A stretch of 38,105 bases of DNA from an uncultured Bacteroidota bacterium (GTDB taxonomy: Bacteria > Bacteroidota > Bacteroidia > Chitinophagales > Chitinophagaceae): positions 1 through 38,105 of the forward strand of contig CAIOIZ010000031.1 in the NCBI GenBank assembly GCA_903858475.1, given 5' to 3'. The notes under the pieces are model-generated. The model was not told the DNA's origin. It worked only from the letters and a program-made list of their open reading frames with translations, and searched no databases. Of this stretch, positions 17,262-26,100 are shown piece by piece. Each line of letters begins with the position of its first letter. Within the stretch, counting starts at the first letter, position 1. The position numbers were made by a program, and so were the translations under genes.

Positions 17262-18689
17262 TTAAATGCCGCTGGATTGAGAAGCCCAATCCAATGCTTT
17301 TTTCAATGCGCCTAATTTGTTATTTACTTCTTGTAACTCCCGTTCAGGTTTACTCGCAGCCACTACACCCGCACCCGCCTGGCAAATCAAAGTATTGTTT
17401 TTACTTAAAAATGTTCTGATCATAATCGCATGATGAATGCTGCCATCAAAGCCCATCCAACCAATGGCTCCTCCGTAATAAGAACGGGGGGTAGGTTCCA
17501 ATTCGTTAATCAATTGCATTGCCTTTATTTTAGGAGCCCCGCTTAGTGTACCAGCAGGAAAAGTAGCAGCCAGCAATTTAAAAGAATGAATAGCAGAAGA
17601 AGGCTTGCCCCTTACCTCACTCACTAAGTGAATGACATGACTATAAAAATTTATTTTTTTGAATTGAGTAACTTCTACTTCTGCACAAACGCGACTGAGA
17701 TCATTGCGGGCAAGATCTACCAACATTACATGTTCTGCATTTTCTTTTTCATCCTGCTTCAGCTCTAAAGACAAGGCTTTGTCTATTTCATCATCGCCTG
17801 TTCTTTTTATAGTGCCTGCAATGGGATGTACGATGGCATATCCATTCTGCAAAAGCAATTGACTTTCAGGAGAAGAGCCCATTAGCTTATAATCGCCATA
17901 ATCGAAATAAAATAAATAAGGACTAGGGTTAACACTTCTCAATGCTCGGTATACATTGAACTCATCGCCAATAAATTTTTGTTCATATCGCCTGCTAAGT
18001 ACTATCTGAAAAACATCGCCCCGATGACAACTTTGAATTCCCTTGGCCACTATATCCATGTATTCCTGATCGGTTAAATTAGAACGCTCCACTCCTTGTT
18101 TTTGAAATGGATAATCAGGTACATCTTTGCTTTTAATTAAACTTTCTATTAATTCACCATTTCTTTCTATGCCCTCTATAATATTTTCACAAATAAAGAG
18201 CTCATTATTATAATGATTAAATGCTATTACATATTGATACAAGCGATAGCGCATCAAGGGAATGGCATCCGCTGCACTTGTTTTTCTAATGGGTAATTGA
18301 ATATTGTCAAAAAACTGTACTGCATCATATGCTGTGTATCCAAACAAACCTTGTGCAACTTGAATGGGGCGAGGCATGGCTGATTGTAATTCAAATCGCT
18401 GCATAAATTGCCAAAGATGATCAGGCACATCAGTCGGGTTAAGAATAGGAATTTTCTCTGCCTCCTGTCCAGGCATTTTAAATTCAATACTAGAAGGATT
18501 GCTGATTTCAATTCCTGCAATGGCATTGATGCCAATAAAAGAAAAACAATTCTCACCTGCATGATGGTCGGTGCTTTCCAATAAAATGGTGTCTCTGAAT
18601 TGGTCACGTATGCGCAGATAAATACCAACTGGCGTGTGGATATCTGCCAATATTTTTTTAAAGACCGTTGTAATAATTATTTTTTTCAT
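17262..18689 (-). CDS. trpE: Anthranilate synthase component I
   Basis: A 475-residue chorismate-utilising enzyme making anthranilate from chorismate and ammonia. The N-terminal ILLEST segment (LLES at 36-39) corresponds to the tryptophan-binding feedback site of TrpE, so end-product inhibition is likely. The C-terminal chorismate-binding domain shows DVFQIVLSRR, NPSPYLFYFDYGDY, IVHPIAGTIKRTGDDEID, DLARNDLSRVC, TFPAGTLSGAPKIKAMQLI and GYGGAIG-like YYGGAIGWMGFDG. These favour TrpE over the related PabB and salicylate/isochorismate synthases, and the trp context settles it. It is the first structural gene, 96 bp downstream of the stop codon of the leader peptide, with the attenuator in between. 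Confidence 0.95.
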   Translation of the reverse strand: MKKIIITTVFKKILADIHTPVGIYLRIRDQFRDTILLESTDHHAGENCFSFIGINAIAGIEISNPSSIEFKMPGQEAEKIPILNPTDVPDHLWQFMQRFELQSAMPRPIQVAQGLFGYTAYDAVQFFDNIQLPIRKTSAADAIPLMRYRLYQYVIAFNHYNNELFICENIIEGIERNGELIESLIKSKDVPDYPFQKQGVERSNLTDQEYMDIVAKGIQSCHRGDVFQIVLSRRYEQKFIGDEFNVYRALRSVNPSPYLFYFDYGDYKLMGSSPESQLLLQNGYAIVHPIAGTIKRTGDDEIDKALSLELKQDEKENAEHVMLVDLARNDLSRVCAEVEVTQFKKINFYSHVIHLVSEVRGKPSSAIHSFKLLAATFPAGTLSGAPKIKAMQLINELEPTPRSYYGGAIGWMGFDGSIHHAIMIRTFLSKNNTLICQAGAGVVAASKPERELQEVNNKLGALKKALDWASQSSGI

Positions 18690-18721
18690 ATCTATCCCCT
18701 ATTTTCTATTAATGGAAGGGT

Positions 18722-18748
18722 AAAAAAAACCCGGCAACTCGTGCCGGG
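18722..18748 (-). terminator. trp attenuator terminator hairpin
   Basis: Read on the minus strand, CCCGGCA (18748-18742), a 5-nt loop CGAGT and TGCCGGG (18736-18730) form a 7-bp perfect GC-rich stem followed by eight T (18729-18722). It ends about 33 bp before trpE. Because it lies between a Trp-rich leader peptide and trpE, it is an attenuator rather than a terminator of another gene. Its 5' arm can instead pair with sequence overlapping the leader stop codon (see the leader region entry). Confidence 0.9.
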
Positions 18749-18784
18749 CAAACTATTTATATATAGCATACGCAATGGGCACTA

Positions 18785-18838
18785 TCAGTTGAGAATGCTC
18801 CACCACCAGCCATTGTTATTGTTATACAATTCAATCAT
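18785..18838 (-). CDS. trpL: trp operon leader peptide (17 aa, three consecutive Trp)
   Basis: A short reading frame on the minus strand encodes MIELYNNNNGWWWSILN and ends in TGA. It has three adjacent TGG codons in a 17-residue peptide. Tryptophan is normally rare, and the frame lies 96 bp upstream of trpE with a terminator hairpin between them, so chance is very unlikely. Its only job would be to sense charged tRNA-Trp through ribosome stalling. There is no strong Shine-Dalgarno sequence upstream, as is usual for this phylum. Confidence 0.9.
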   Translation of the reverse strand: MIELYNNNNGWWWSILN

Positions 18839-19023
18839 GTGTTGCAAATATGGGGAAGAATTAATTAATAAAAAAATATTTTACAGATTAGGCTGCAAAT
18901 AGATGGAAAGAGAACAAGATTGTTGCATGCCAGCTAGTTTGCCAATTGTATTGGTAAGCCTAAAATTACAAATTCAGCTAAATAATAACCAGTAATTGAA
19001 TTAACTTCAATAAAAAAAGAAAA

Positions 19024-19653
19024 ATGAAAATTCTTGTATTTGGAGCCACTGGCATGGTAGGTAAAATATTAGTACAGCAGGCTTTAATGATGGGCCACCA
19101 GGTGAAAGCATTCGGAAGAAATGTATTTAGCAGCTTCGATATGGATCAGAAAAATTTAGAACTAATTAAAGGTGCTTTATTTGACGAGGGAGATGTATTG
19201 CATGCCTTGCAAGGAGTGGATGCTGTATTATCTGCATTGGGTGGTGGCTTTGATGGTCAGGATAAAACCAGGACATTGGGCATGAAGAATATTATTGCCC
19301 AGATGAACAAAGCAAAAGTGAATAGAATTATAGGAATTGGTGGATTGGGGGTATTAAATGCAACTGACAATAGTTTGTTGATTGACCAAGAATCGTATCC
19401 TCAGGAATATGTACCTGTAGGAAAGGAACATCAAGTTGCCTGGGAATATTTACAGGCCAGTGATCTTGACTGGACCTTTGTTTGTCCACCTAATATTCAA
19501 AACCAAGGTCCTACAGGTTCTTACACAACGAATGCAAATTACCCCCCTGAAATCAATAACTACAGTATCAATGCTGGCGACCTCGCGATGTTTATGTTAA
19601 ATGAACTACAGAAGAATCAATACATCAAGCAAAGGGTAGGTATTTCTAATTAA
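19024..19653 (+). CDS. NAD(P)-binding Rossmann-fold protein (NmrA/atypical SDR-like)
   Basis: A 209-residue single-domain protein. The dinucleotide-binding loop GATGMVG is at residues 7-13 with the strand MKILVF before it, followed by HQVKAFGRN, DAVLSALGGG and IIGIGGLGVL. These are features of the NAD(P)H-binding atypical short-chain dehydrogenase group that includes flavin/biliverdin-reductase-like proteins. The YxxxK catalytic pair is not clearly placed, though a DLDWTFVCPPNI segment is typical of the group. Substrate unknown. It is divergent from trpE and separated from it by the leader region. A weak hairpin-like AAAAG-CTGCA-CTTTTT sequence follows the stop. Confidence 0.78.
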   Translation: MKILVFGATGMVGKILVQQALMMGHQVKAFGRNVFSSFDMDQKNLELIKGALFDEGDVLHALQGVDAVLSALGGGFDGQDKTRTLGMKNIIAQMNKAKVNRIIGIGGLGVLNATDNSLLIDQESYPQEYVPVGKEHQVAWEYLQASDLDWTFVCPPNIQNQGPTGSYTTNANYPPEINNYSINAGDLAMFMLNELQKNQYIKQRVGISN

Positions 19654-19746
19654 TAAAAGCTGCACTTTTTTAGCAACTAAACAAAATAGACTCTTTCATT
19701 TATTTCATCAAAGCGACAGATTCAATCATACTATAAATCGAGTTAC

Positions 19747-22143
19747 ATGAAAAAAATCATATTATTAGCACTGTTATTCCCTGCGCTACACTTGATGGCA
19801 CAGGATGCAATAGATTATCAGACTCCTCCTAAAGCCATCTATGATTTGGTAATGGCTAAGCCCACACCAAATGTAAGTATCGATAGCAAAGGGCATTTCA
19901 TGTTGATTATGGAAAGAAGTGCGATGCCCTCTGTTGAGGATCTTGCACAACCAGAATTACGCATTGCAGGACTGAGAATTAATCCAGCCAATTTTTCTCC
20001 CAGTAGATCCTCTTACTTTATAAACATTATTATCAAAGACATCACTAGCGGTAAGGAATACCCTGTTATAGGTTTACCTGCAAATCTAAAAGGAGGTAGT
20101 TTACTGTGGAGTCCTGAGGAAGACAAAGTAGCTTTTACCAATAGTAGCAATTCCGTTGTTGATATATACACGATAGATATCAAAACACATATAGCTAAAA
20201 AAATAAATAAGGCTGCCGTTAACCAGGTATTAGGTGCTGCATTCGAATGGCTAGACAATAAAAGCATCTTGTACACAGCAGTGCACCAACCACTGAGTAA
20301 AGCTCCTAAAAAGCCATTGGCCCCTAGGGGACCTGTGGTGCAGCAAAACCTCGGGAAAATAGCTCCCAGTGCCACTTTCCAGGACCTAATTAAAACACCA
20401 TTTGATGAAAGTCAATTTGAATTTTATGCTACTTCGCAACTCATGAAAAATAGCAATGGAATTGAAATAGCAATTGGCCAAGCAGCGATGTATGCATTCG
20501 TTAATATATCGCCTGATAAAAAGTACTTATTAGCTGAAAAAATCGATAAGCCATTTTCATACCTCGTTACTGCCACTGGATTCAATTCCACCATTTGTGT
20601 TATGGATATAAATGGAAATATCATTAAAACCATTGCCAAACTTCCTAGCAGCGAATTGGCCCCATCGGGATATGACAATGTATTAAATGCGCCTAGGGCA
20701 CACAAATGGCTAAGCAATTTTCCGGCTACGCTCAACTGGATAGACCCGTTGGATAGTGGATTGATCAAGAAAAAGCAAGTTTACCACGATGCTGCATATA
20801 CTTGGGCTGCCCCATTCAATGAAAAACCATTATTACTTGTAAAAACGGGAATGCGCATGAGTAATATAAGAGACATAACCAATAATTTATTTTTTGTAAC
20901 AGAAGGTTCTCGTGTAAAACACAAACAAGTATTGAGTAAATTTAATATAAATGACAGCCTGGTAACACTAATTGACCGAAGTACCGATGACGCCTATAAT
21001 GACCCAGGCACTCCTCTTACAGAAAAAAATAAATATGGCAGAGATATAGTAAAACTTGTTGGTGGCAATACCATTTTTATGCGTGGCACAGGTTCTTCCC
21101 CGAAGGGAGATTTGCCTTTTTTATCCAGCTTTGATATCAATAGCAAAGAGCGCAAACTTTTATGGCGCTGCGAAGAACCCTATTTCGAATCTGTCACAGA
21201 TGTATTGGATTACGACAAAATGATTATAGTAACTAATAAACAAAGTCAGGAAGAAGTGCCCAATTATTTTATTCGGGACATTCGCAATAATACCATCAAT
21301 GCCATTACTGCTTTTCCAGATCCACAGCCTGGATTAAGGGGCATCAGCAAAGAAAAAATCACCTATAAAAGAAAGGATGGAATTGACCTAGCTGCAGACT
21401 TGTATTTACCCAAAGGATATGACGCCAAAAAAGAGGGTCCTTTACCAGTCATCCTTTGGGCCTATCCCAGAGAATTTAAAAGTGCTGCCGATGCTGCACA
21501 ATTAAGGGGTAGTAAATACAATTTCATTCGGGTTGGCTATGGCTCAATGATATTTTGGGCTACACAGGGATATGCAATTATGGATAATACAGAATTCCCT
21601 ATTGTAGGCGAAGGCGATCAACAACCAAATGATAATTTTATTGATCAACTAACATGGAGTGCAGAAGCGGCAATACAAAAAATTGCCTCCATGGGAATTG
21701 GTGATAGTACCCGAGTAGCTGTTGGCGGGCATAGCTATGGCGCTTTTATGACAGCTAACTTATTAGCACACACGAAATTATTCAAAGCCGGCATTGCCAG
21801 AAGTGGTGCCTATAACAGGACACTAACTCCTTTTGGATTTCAAAATGAAGAACGTACCTATTGGCAGGCACCTGAATTATATTTTTCCATGAGTCCATTC
21901 AGTTATGCTGATAAAATAAAAACTCCCTTGTTATTAATACATGGTGAGGCTGATAATAACCCAGGCACTTTTCCGATACAAAGTGAAAGATTATACAATG
22001 CCATTAAGGGACATGGTGGCACAGTAAGATTTGTACAATTACCGTTTGAATCGCATGGATATGCAGCGAAAGAAAATATCTTACACCTGCTATGGGAACA
22101 AAATCAATGGTTGAATAAATGGGTAAAGCAAGCAGGCCTATAA
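19747..22143 (+). CDS. S9 family serine peptidase, glutamyl endopeptidase-like (S9D)
   Basis: A 798-residue exported peptidase with a signal peptide ending near LHLMAQ (about residue 19). The N-terminal two thirds form a beta-propeller-like region. The C-terminal ~230 residues form the alpha/beta-hydrolase domain with the triad Ser663 (GGHSYGAF), Asp736 (HGEADNNPG) and His770 (FESHGY). The start (DYQTPPKAIYDLV...), AQPELRIAGLRINP and the KKPLAPRGP...TFQDLIKTPFDESQFEFYATSQL stretch resemble the plant chloroplast glutamyl endopeptidase branch of S9. That suggests cleavage after Glu and a processing role for exported peptides, but specificity is inferred. It is monocistronic with a terminator behind it. 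Confidence 0.87.
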   Translation: MKKIILLALLFPALHLMAQDAIDYQTPPKAIYDLVMAKPTPNVSIDSKGHFMLIMERSAMPSVEDLAQPELRIAGLRINPANFSPSRSSYFINIIIKDITSGKEYPVIGLPANLKGGSLLWSPEEDKVAFTNSSNSVVDIYTIDIKTHIAKKINKAAVNQVLGAAFEWLDNKSILYTAVHQPLSKAPKKPLAPRGPVVQQNLGKIAPSATFQDLIKTPFDESQFEFYATSQLMKNSNGIEIAIGQAAMYAFVNISPDKKYLLAEKIDKPFSYLVTATGFNSTICVMDINGNIIKTIAKLPSSELAPSGYDNVLNAPRAHKWLSNFPATLNWIDPLDSGLIKKKQVYHDAAYTWAAPFNEKPLLLVKTGMRMSNIRDITNNLFFVTEGSRVKHKQVLSKFNINDSLVTLIDRSTDDAYNDPGTPLTEKNKYGRDIVKLVGGNTIFMRGTGSSPKGDLPFLSSFDINSKERKLLWRCEEPYFESVTDVLDYDKMIIVTNKQSQEEVPNYFIRDIRNNTINAITAFPDPQPGLRGISKEKITYKRKDGIDLAADLYLPKGYDAKKEGPLPVILWAYPREFKSAADAAQLRGSKYNFIRVGYGSMIFWATQGYAIMDNTEFPIVGEGDQQPNDNFIDQLTWSAEAAIQKIASMGIGDSTRVAVGGHSYGAFMTANLLAHTKLFKAGIARSGAYNRTLTPFGFQNEERTYWQAPELYFSMSPFSYADKIKTPLLLIHGEADNNPGTFPIQSERLYNAIKGHGGTVRFVQLPFESHGYAAKENILHLLWEQNQWLNKWVKQAGL

Positions 22144-22163
22144 AGGGTATCAAAATATTAATT

Positions 22164-22189
22164 AAGCCCGGAAATTAAACCGGGCTTTT
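22164..22189 (+). terminator. Intrinsic terminator after the S9 peptidase gene
   Basis: An 8-bp perfect stem (AAGCCCGG at 22164-22171 with CCGGGCTT at 22180-22187), an 8-nt loop and a short T run (22186-22189) lie 20 bp after the peptidase stop codon. The T tract is shorter than in the other terminators here. Confidence 0.82.
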
Positions 22190-22365
22190 CTTTGCTACAG
22201 CTTAACCTAATTAATACTGTGCATATTCCAAATTAATTAATAATCAAGCCCCCTATAGAATCCTGAGAAAAAAATAGCCATTCTGCTTGGCAATTAAACT
22301 ATTTTTTATATTTTAACTGCCGAAACGGTGCTGGAAGAACTTTTATTAGCTTTAAAACGGTTGCT

Positions 22366-22695
22366 ATGTCAAATTCTATTCCCATTAATACAGCCACTAT
22401 ACAGGAGTGGCTAGCGGCAAAACTTTCGCTAGAAGCCATAGAAGCAGAACTCCAAGAAAAAGGTTTTGATGCACTCGCTATTGCCGAACATATCCGAGAA
22501 TTCAAAAAAATAAAAAGTGCTAAAAGGCAGTTCATTGGATTTGTATGCATGTGTATTGGTGCGGTACTTGGCTTTATCAGCTGCATGCTAACTGTTACCA
22601 ATATTTTTCCTTCCCTGTACAATACCTTTTTATACGGATTAACAATGGTATCAGTAACGCTAATTGTAATTGGACTTTACCTGGTTTTTGAATAA
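22366..22695 (+). CDS. Small two-helix membrane protein of unknown function
   Basis: A 109-residue protein. The first half is soluble and helical, with Glu/Ala-rich amphipathic character (IQEWLAAKLSLEAIEAELQEKGFDALAIAEHIREFKKIKSAKR). Two hydrophobic segments follow, about 54-76 and 83-107, so both ends probably face the same side. I recognise no family; the short helical head could bind a partner. It is convergent with the DUF1456 gene (45 bp between stops) and has its own upstream gap of about 170 bp after the peptidase terminator. Confidence 0.65.
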   Translation: MSNSIPINTATIQEWLAAKLSLEAIEAELQEKGFDALAIAEHIREFKKIKSAKRQFIGFVCMCIGAVLGFISCMLTVTNIFPSLYNTFLYGLTMVSVTLIVIGLYLVFE

Positions 22696-22739
22696 CCATC
22701 CAAGAAAATGCTAGGTTAAAATAAGGCATGCAAAAAAAA

Positions 22740-22988
22740 TCACTTGGATTCAGGGTTAGGCCTATTGTCGGGCAAGTGCCCTCTTTTATAAATGATTAAT
22801 CCATTTAAAAAATTTCTCAGTATTTGATCCCCCGCTTCTACATAGCCTGGATGATCTTCGCGCCTGAATAAATCGCCTAATGCCCCTTTTGAAATTTCAA
22901 AATCAACCAAGGAAAGTATTTTGATCATATCGTCGTTTTGTAAAGAAAGTGCAACGCGTAATTTTTTAAGAATATCATTGTTGGTCAT
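22740..22988 (-). CDS. DUF1456 family protein (single unit)
   Basis: An 82-residue cytoplasmic protein resembling DUF1456 (YehS-like): MTNNDILKKLRVALSLQNDDMIKILSLVDFEISK, a central LFRREDHPGY acidic/aromatic turn, and FLNGLIIYKRG. As I recall the family, E. coli YehS is about twice this length and contains two such units, whereas this gene encodes one. The function of the family is unknown. It reads as intact, with no remnant of a second unit visible in the downstream sequence. Confidence 0.75.
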   Translation of the reverse strand: MTNNDILKKLRVALSLQNDDMIKILSLVDFEISKGALGDLFRREDHPGYVEAGDQILRNFLNGLIIYKRGHLPDNRPNPESK

Positions 22989-23091
22989 GTGGAGTTATTT
23001 ATACAATAAAGTTAGGACTATTATTAGCAACATAGCCCTTTGTAGAAAGTAAAAAATCTAACTAATATAGAATTTGATTTAAGGTAAATGC

Positions 23092-23119
23092 AAAAAAAAA
23101 CCGGCACTTGAAGTGCCGG
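23092..23119 (-). terminator. Intrinsic terminator of the 1898-residue surface protein gene
   Basis: On the minus strand a 7-bp stem (CCGGCAC with GTGCCGG, 23119-23101, extendable to 9 bp with a tiny loop) is followed by nine T (23100-23092). It begins 12 bp after the stop codon at 23131. Confidence 0.9.
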
Positions 23120-23130
23120 GATGAATGTGA

Positions 23131-26100
23131 TTAGAATTTCTCAAGCTTTATTATTTTCTGCGATTGATCAGCATTTGTCACTCGCAAGAAATAAACACCA
23201 GGAATCAAATTATCGAGATTTTTAATTTGCAATTGATTATTGCCTTTATTTAAGTGATGCGCTTCAGATAAGATTTGTTTGCCCACTGCATCGCTTAATT
23301 GCAATATACTATTCCCACTTATGTCACTAAACCATTCTACTTGAATTTGTGTATTGAATGGGTTAGGCCATACCTGAATACCTGCCATTTTAGATAATCG
23401 TACAATGGCTACATTGCTATAATAAACATCTCCATTCCATTCAACCATTTTCACCCTATAATAGATGATGGCATATTGCATAAATGCTGCAAGGTTATCA
23501 TTGAAATGATAGTTTTTAAGGGCATTGCTTGTGCCCGCAGCAGGGATAGTTCCTACAGGTACAAAAACCTGATTATCGAAACTTCTCTCTAATATAAAAT
23601 GTTTACTATTAATTTCTGCTACGGTTTTCCAATCCAAGGCCGCATAGTTACCCGTATAAGTGGCTGATAAGCTCAATCCTCTAACAGGCAATGGAGCAAA
23701 CCAGGTAATCGCATAGGTAGCTGGTGTTGGGTCTTTCATTCCAGCTAAATCTACATATGAAAATTGGAAAGATGTAGAAACTGATCCCACTGTAGCTTGG
23801 GTTATTTTTATTTGCAATAGAGCAGGATTGAAATTACTGATGACTTGATTGTTTACCACCAATACGCCATTATAATATAACTCAGCATTGGCAGGAACTG
23901 CATCAATTTTAACTGACTTACCAGTTAGCAAGCAACCGCCACTACAATCTTCTGGATCAGTACCACTCAATACAGGAGGATTAGAACCTCCATTGAGTGT
24001 TACATATAAACCAACTGAAGGTTGAGCAATATTTGTTGTACGGCTATCCGTAGACGGTAGTTGTTCAATACCATAATTAAAATTAAGTGTATTACTGTAT
24101 CCAAATGTAATTGGACCAATTACACCTGGTGTACTGGTATAGGCTGTACCCATTAGATTTGAACCAGTATTCACCCAGCCAGATGGCAAGCTAGCTGAAG
24201 GCGCTGGTTGTCCTACAGTTCCTTGTGAGGTGGACAACACCAATGAATAAGTTAGTCCAGGGTTGACTTGAGAAAAACTATAGGCTCCATTGGCTGCAAC
24301 AGTACAAACTGCCACTATATTACCAGCTGCATCAACTAAGTTTATATAGAGGGTATTACCTGTATTCGTATCAGCTTCCCCATTATTACTGGCAACATCA
24401 CCATTAATGTCCTGCCATAAGCTACCCGCAATTTGAATACCGGGTGTACTTACAGTTAAATCCAGTGTAGCAGTTGCACACAAAGTAGGCGATCCAACAC
24501 ATGTTGCAGGATTTAATACGATATCACAAATCTGATAAGTGAGTACATCGGTGCCATAGTAACCTGTATTTGGCACATATTTAATAAGTCCGTTTGGCAA
24601 TACTGTAGCAATACCATGTAATGGACTAATGGTAATCACTGGAGTATTAAGTGAGTTGCCATCTGGATCAGAATCATTATCTAATACTGGGTAATAAATA
24701 GTTTCGTCTAATCCCGAAGGATCCGCAACATCATTAACCGCTAGAGGAGCCGTATTGGATGCTGCTGCAATAGTAATGGTAACAGTAGCTGCAGAAGAAG
24801 TTTTAGCAGGATTGCCATCATCTGTTACCGTATAGGTAAATGTAACTGTACCTATATATCCCATGGCAGGCGTAAAATTAACAGTGCCATCATTATTATT
24901 GATTAAAGTTCCTGCTGCAGGGTTGCTCAATGCACTAATATTCGTAACAGTTAGGATGCCATTTTCAGCATCTGCATCATTACTTGTAAGATCTATCCTC
25001 ATTTCCTGACAGGGCAAACTAGACATTGCATCATTGGCCACTGTGGGCGTTTGATTACTAACGGTAATGATTACCAGTGCTGTATCACACAATGGTGTTG
25101 AAGCACAAGAACCAGATGCAGATTCACAACTCTGATAAACCAAGGTATCAATTCCTGTAAAGCCTATACCAGGTGTGTATTGGATATTATTTCCTGAAAC
25201 CAAGGCTGATCCATTTTTAGGTGCTGTTATAATAGTCGGAGCAGTTAAAGCAATTCCTTCCGGATCTGTATCATTGGTTTTTACAGCAATACTTACCATG
25301 GTACCTGAATTAGTAGTAGCCAAATCCTTATTTACATTGGGAGTTGCATTGTCTACTGTTATATAAGCATAGGCTGTATCTTTTAAAGTTCCCGTTCCAT
25401 TGTCAGCAATAATGTATGAAATTCGATCCACTCTGGGTACCACACCACTAGTGGCAGGTGTATAAACAATATTAGAACCGGAAACAGTAGCAGTAGCTGA
25501 ACCTGTTGCACCAAAAACTGAAAGCAGCGAAACAGTATTGGCGGCATCTACATCGCCGCAAGAAGACAATGGATCAATATTGACGGATTGACCACTTACA
25601 GTATTTGCATACACTGGATTAGCCAGTGGTGCACGATTAGGAATAACTGCACAGGCAACTGGAACTACATAAGTAACAGTCAGCTTGGGTCTTTGGTTGA
25701 CAGTGGTATTTTCTTTTGAACCAAAGCTCGCATAAATACTAGTAGAACCTGTTGGCTCATTTGAACGTTGAATAAATCCATAATTAGGATTAGTGCCAGC
25801 TATCCAACCACTAACAAGACTTGTTATTGTCCAATTAAAATTAGTAGTAGCAGCATTTACCAAGGTCGTAGCTTCTGCAGTCGCATTAAAATCACCTCCA
25901 GCGGTAGTCCAGTTAGAACCGCCTGCACTAGCCCAGGTGGCGGTACTTTCCACCCATGTCTTGGTTAATCGATACAAACTTAGGTTGGCAGAATAACTGG
26001 TTGTAATAGCTGTTGTATAACCAGTAAATATGGCAGATTGAATGACCGCTGTGCTAGGTATTTCAGTTAAATTAAATTGATACAAGGCTCTGCGAATACT

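Larger units (their letters stand above)
18722..18838 (-). promoter_or_regulatory. trp leader region: ribosome-mediated transcription attenuator
   Basis: On the minus strand the leader RNA contains segments that can form alternative hairpins. Segment 1, CAATGGC (18815-18809, just before the Trp codons), can pair with segment 2, GCCCATTG (18780-18773), with one bulge. Segment 2's 5' part can instead pair with the terminator arm: CAACT (18791-18787) with AGTTG (18739-18735), and GTGCC (18782-18778) with GGCAC (18745-18741). That antiterminator pairing destroys the terminator. A ribosome stalled at the three Trp codons would mask segment 1 and free segment 2, favouring read-through into trpE. 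With Trp plentiful, the ribosome reaches the stop codon and covers CAACT, favouring termination. The pairing was worked out by eye. I found no good match to the Bacteroidota promoter consensus upstream (a TCTATTTG at 18903-18896 is one mismatch off). Confidence 0.88.

Noticed and set aside
18896-18903. TCTATTTG on the minus strand upstream of the trp leader as a -7 promoter element.
   Set aside because: It has one mismatch to TAnnTTTG and no TTTG at the expected distance. The promoter must be near but cannot be placed.
19654-19675. AAAAG-CTGCA-CTTTTTT after the NAD(P)-binding protein gene as a terminator.
   Set aside because: The stem is only five weak pairs with a 5-nt loop; it may act, but it is not distinct from AT-rich background.
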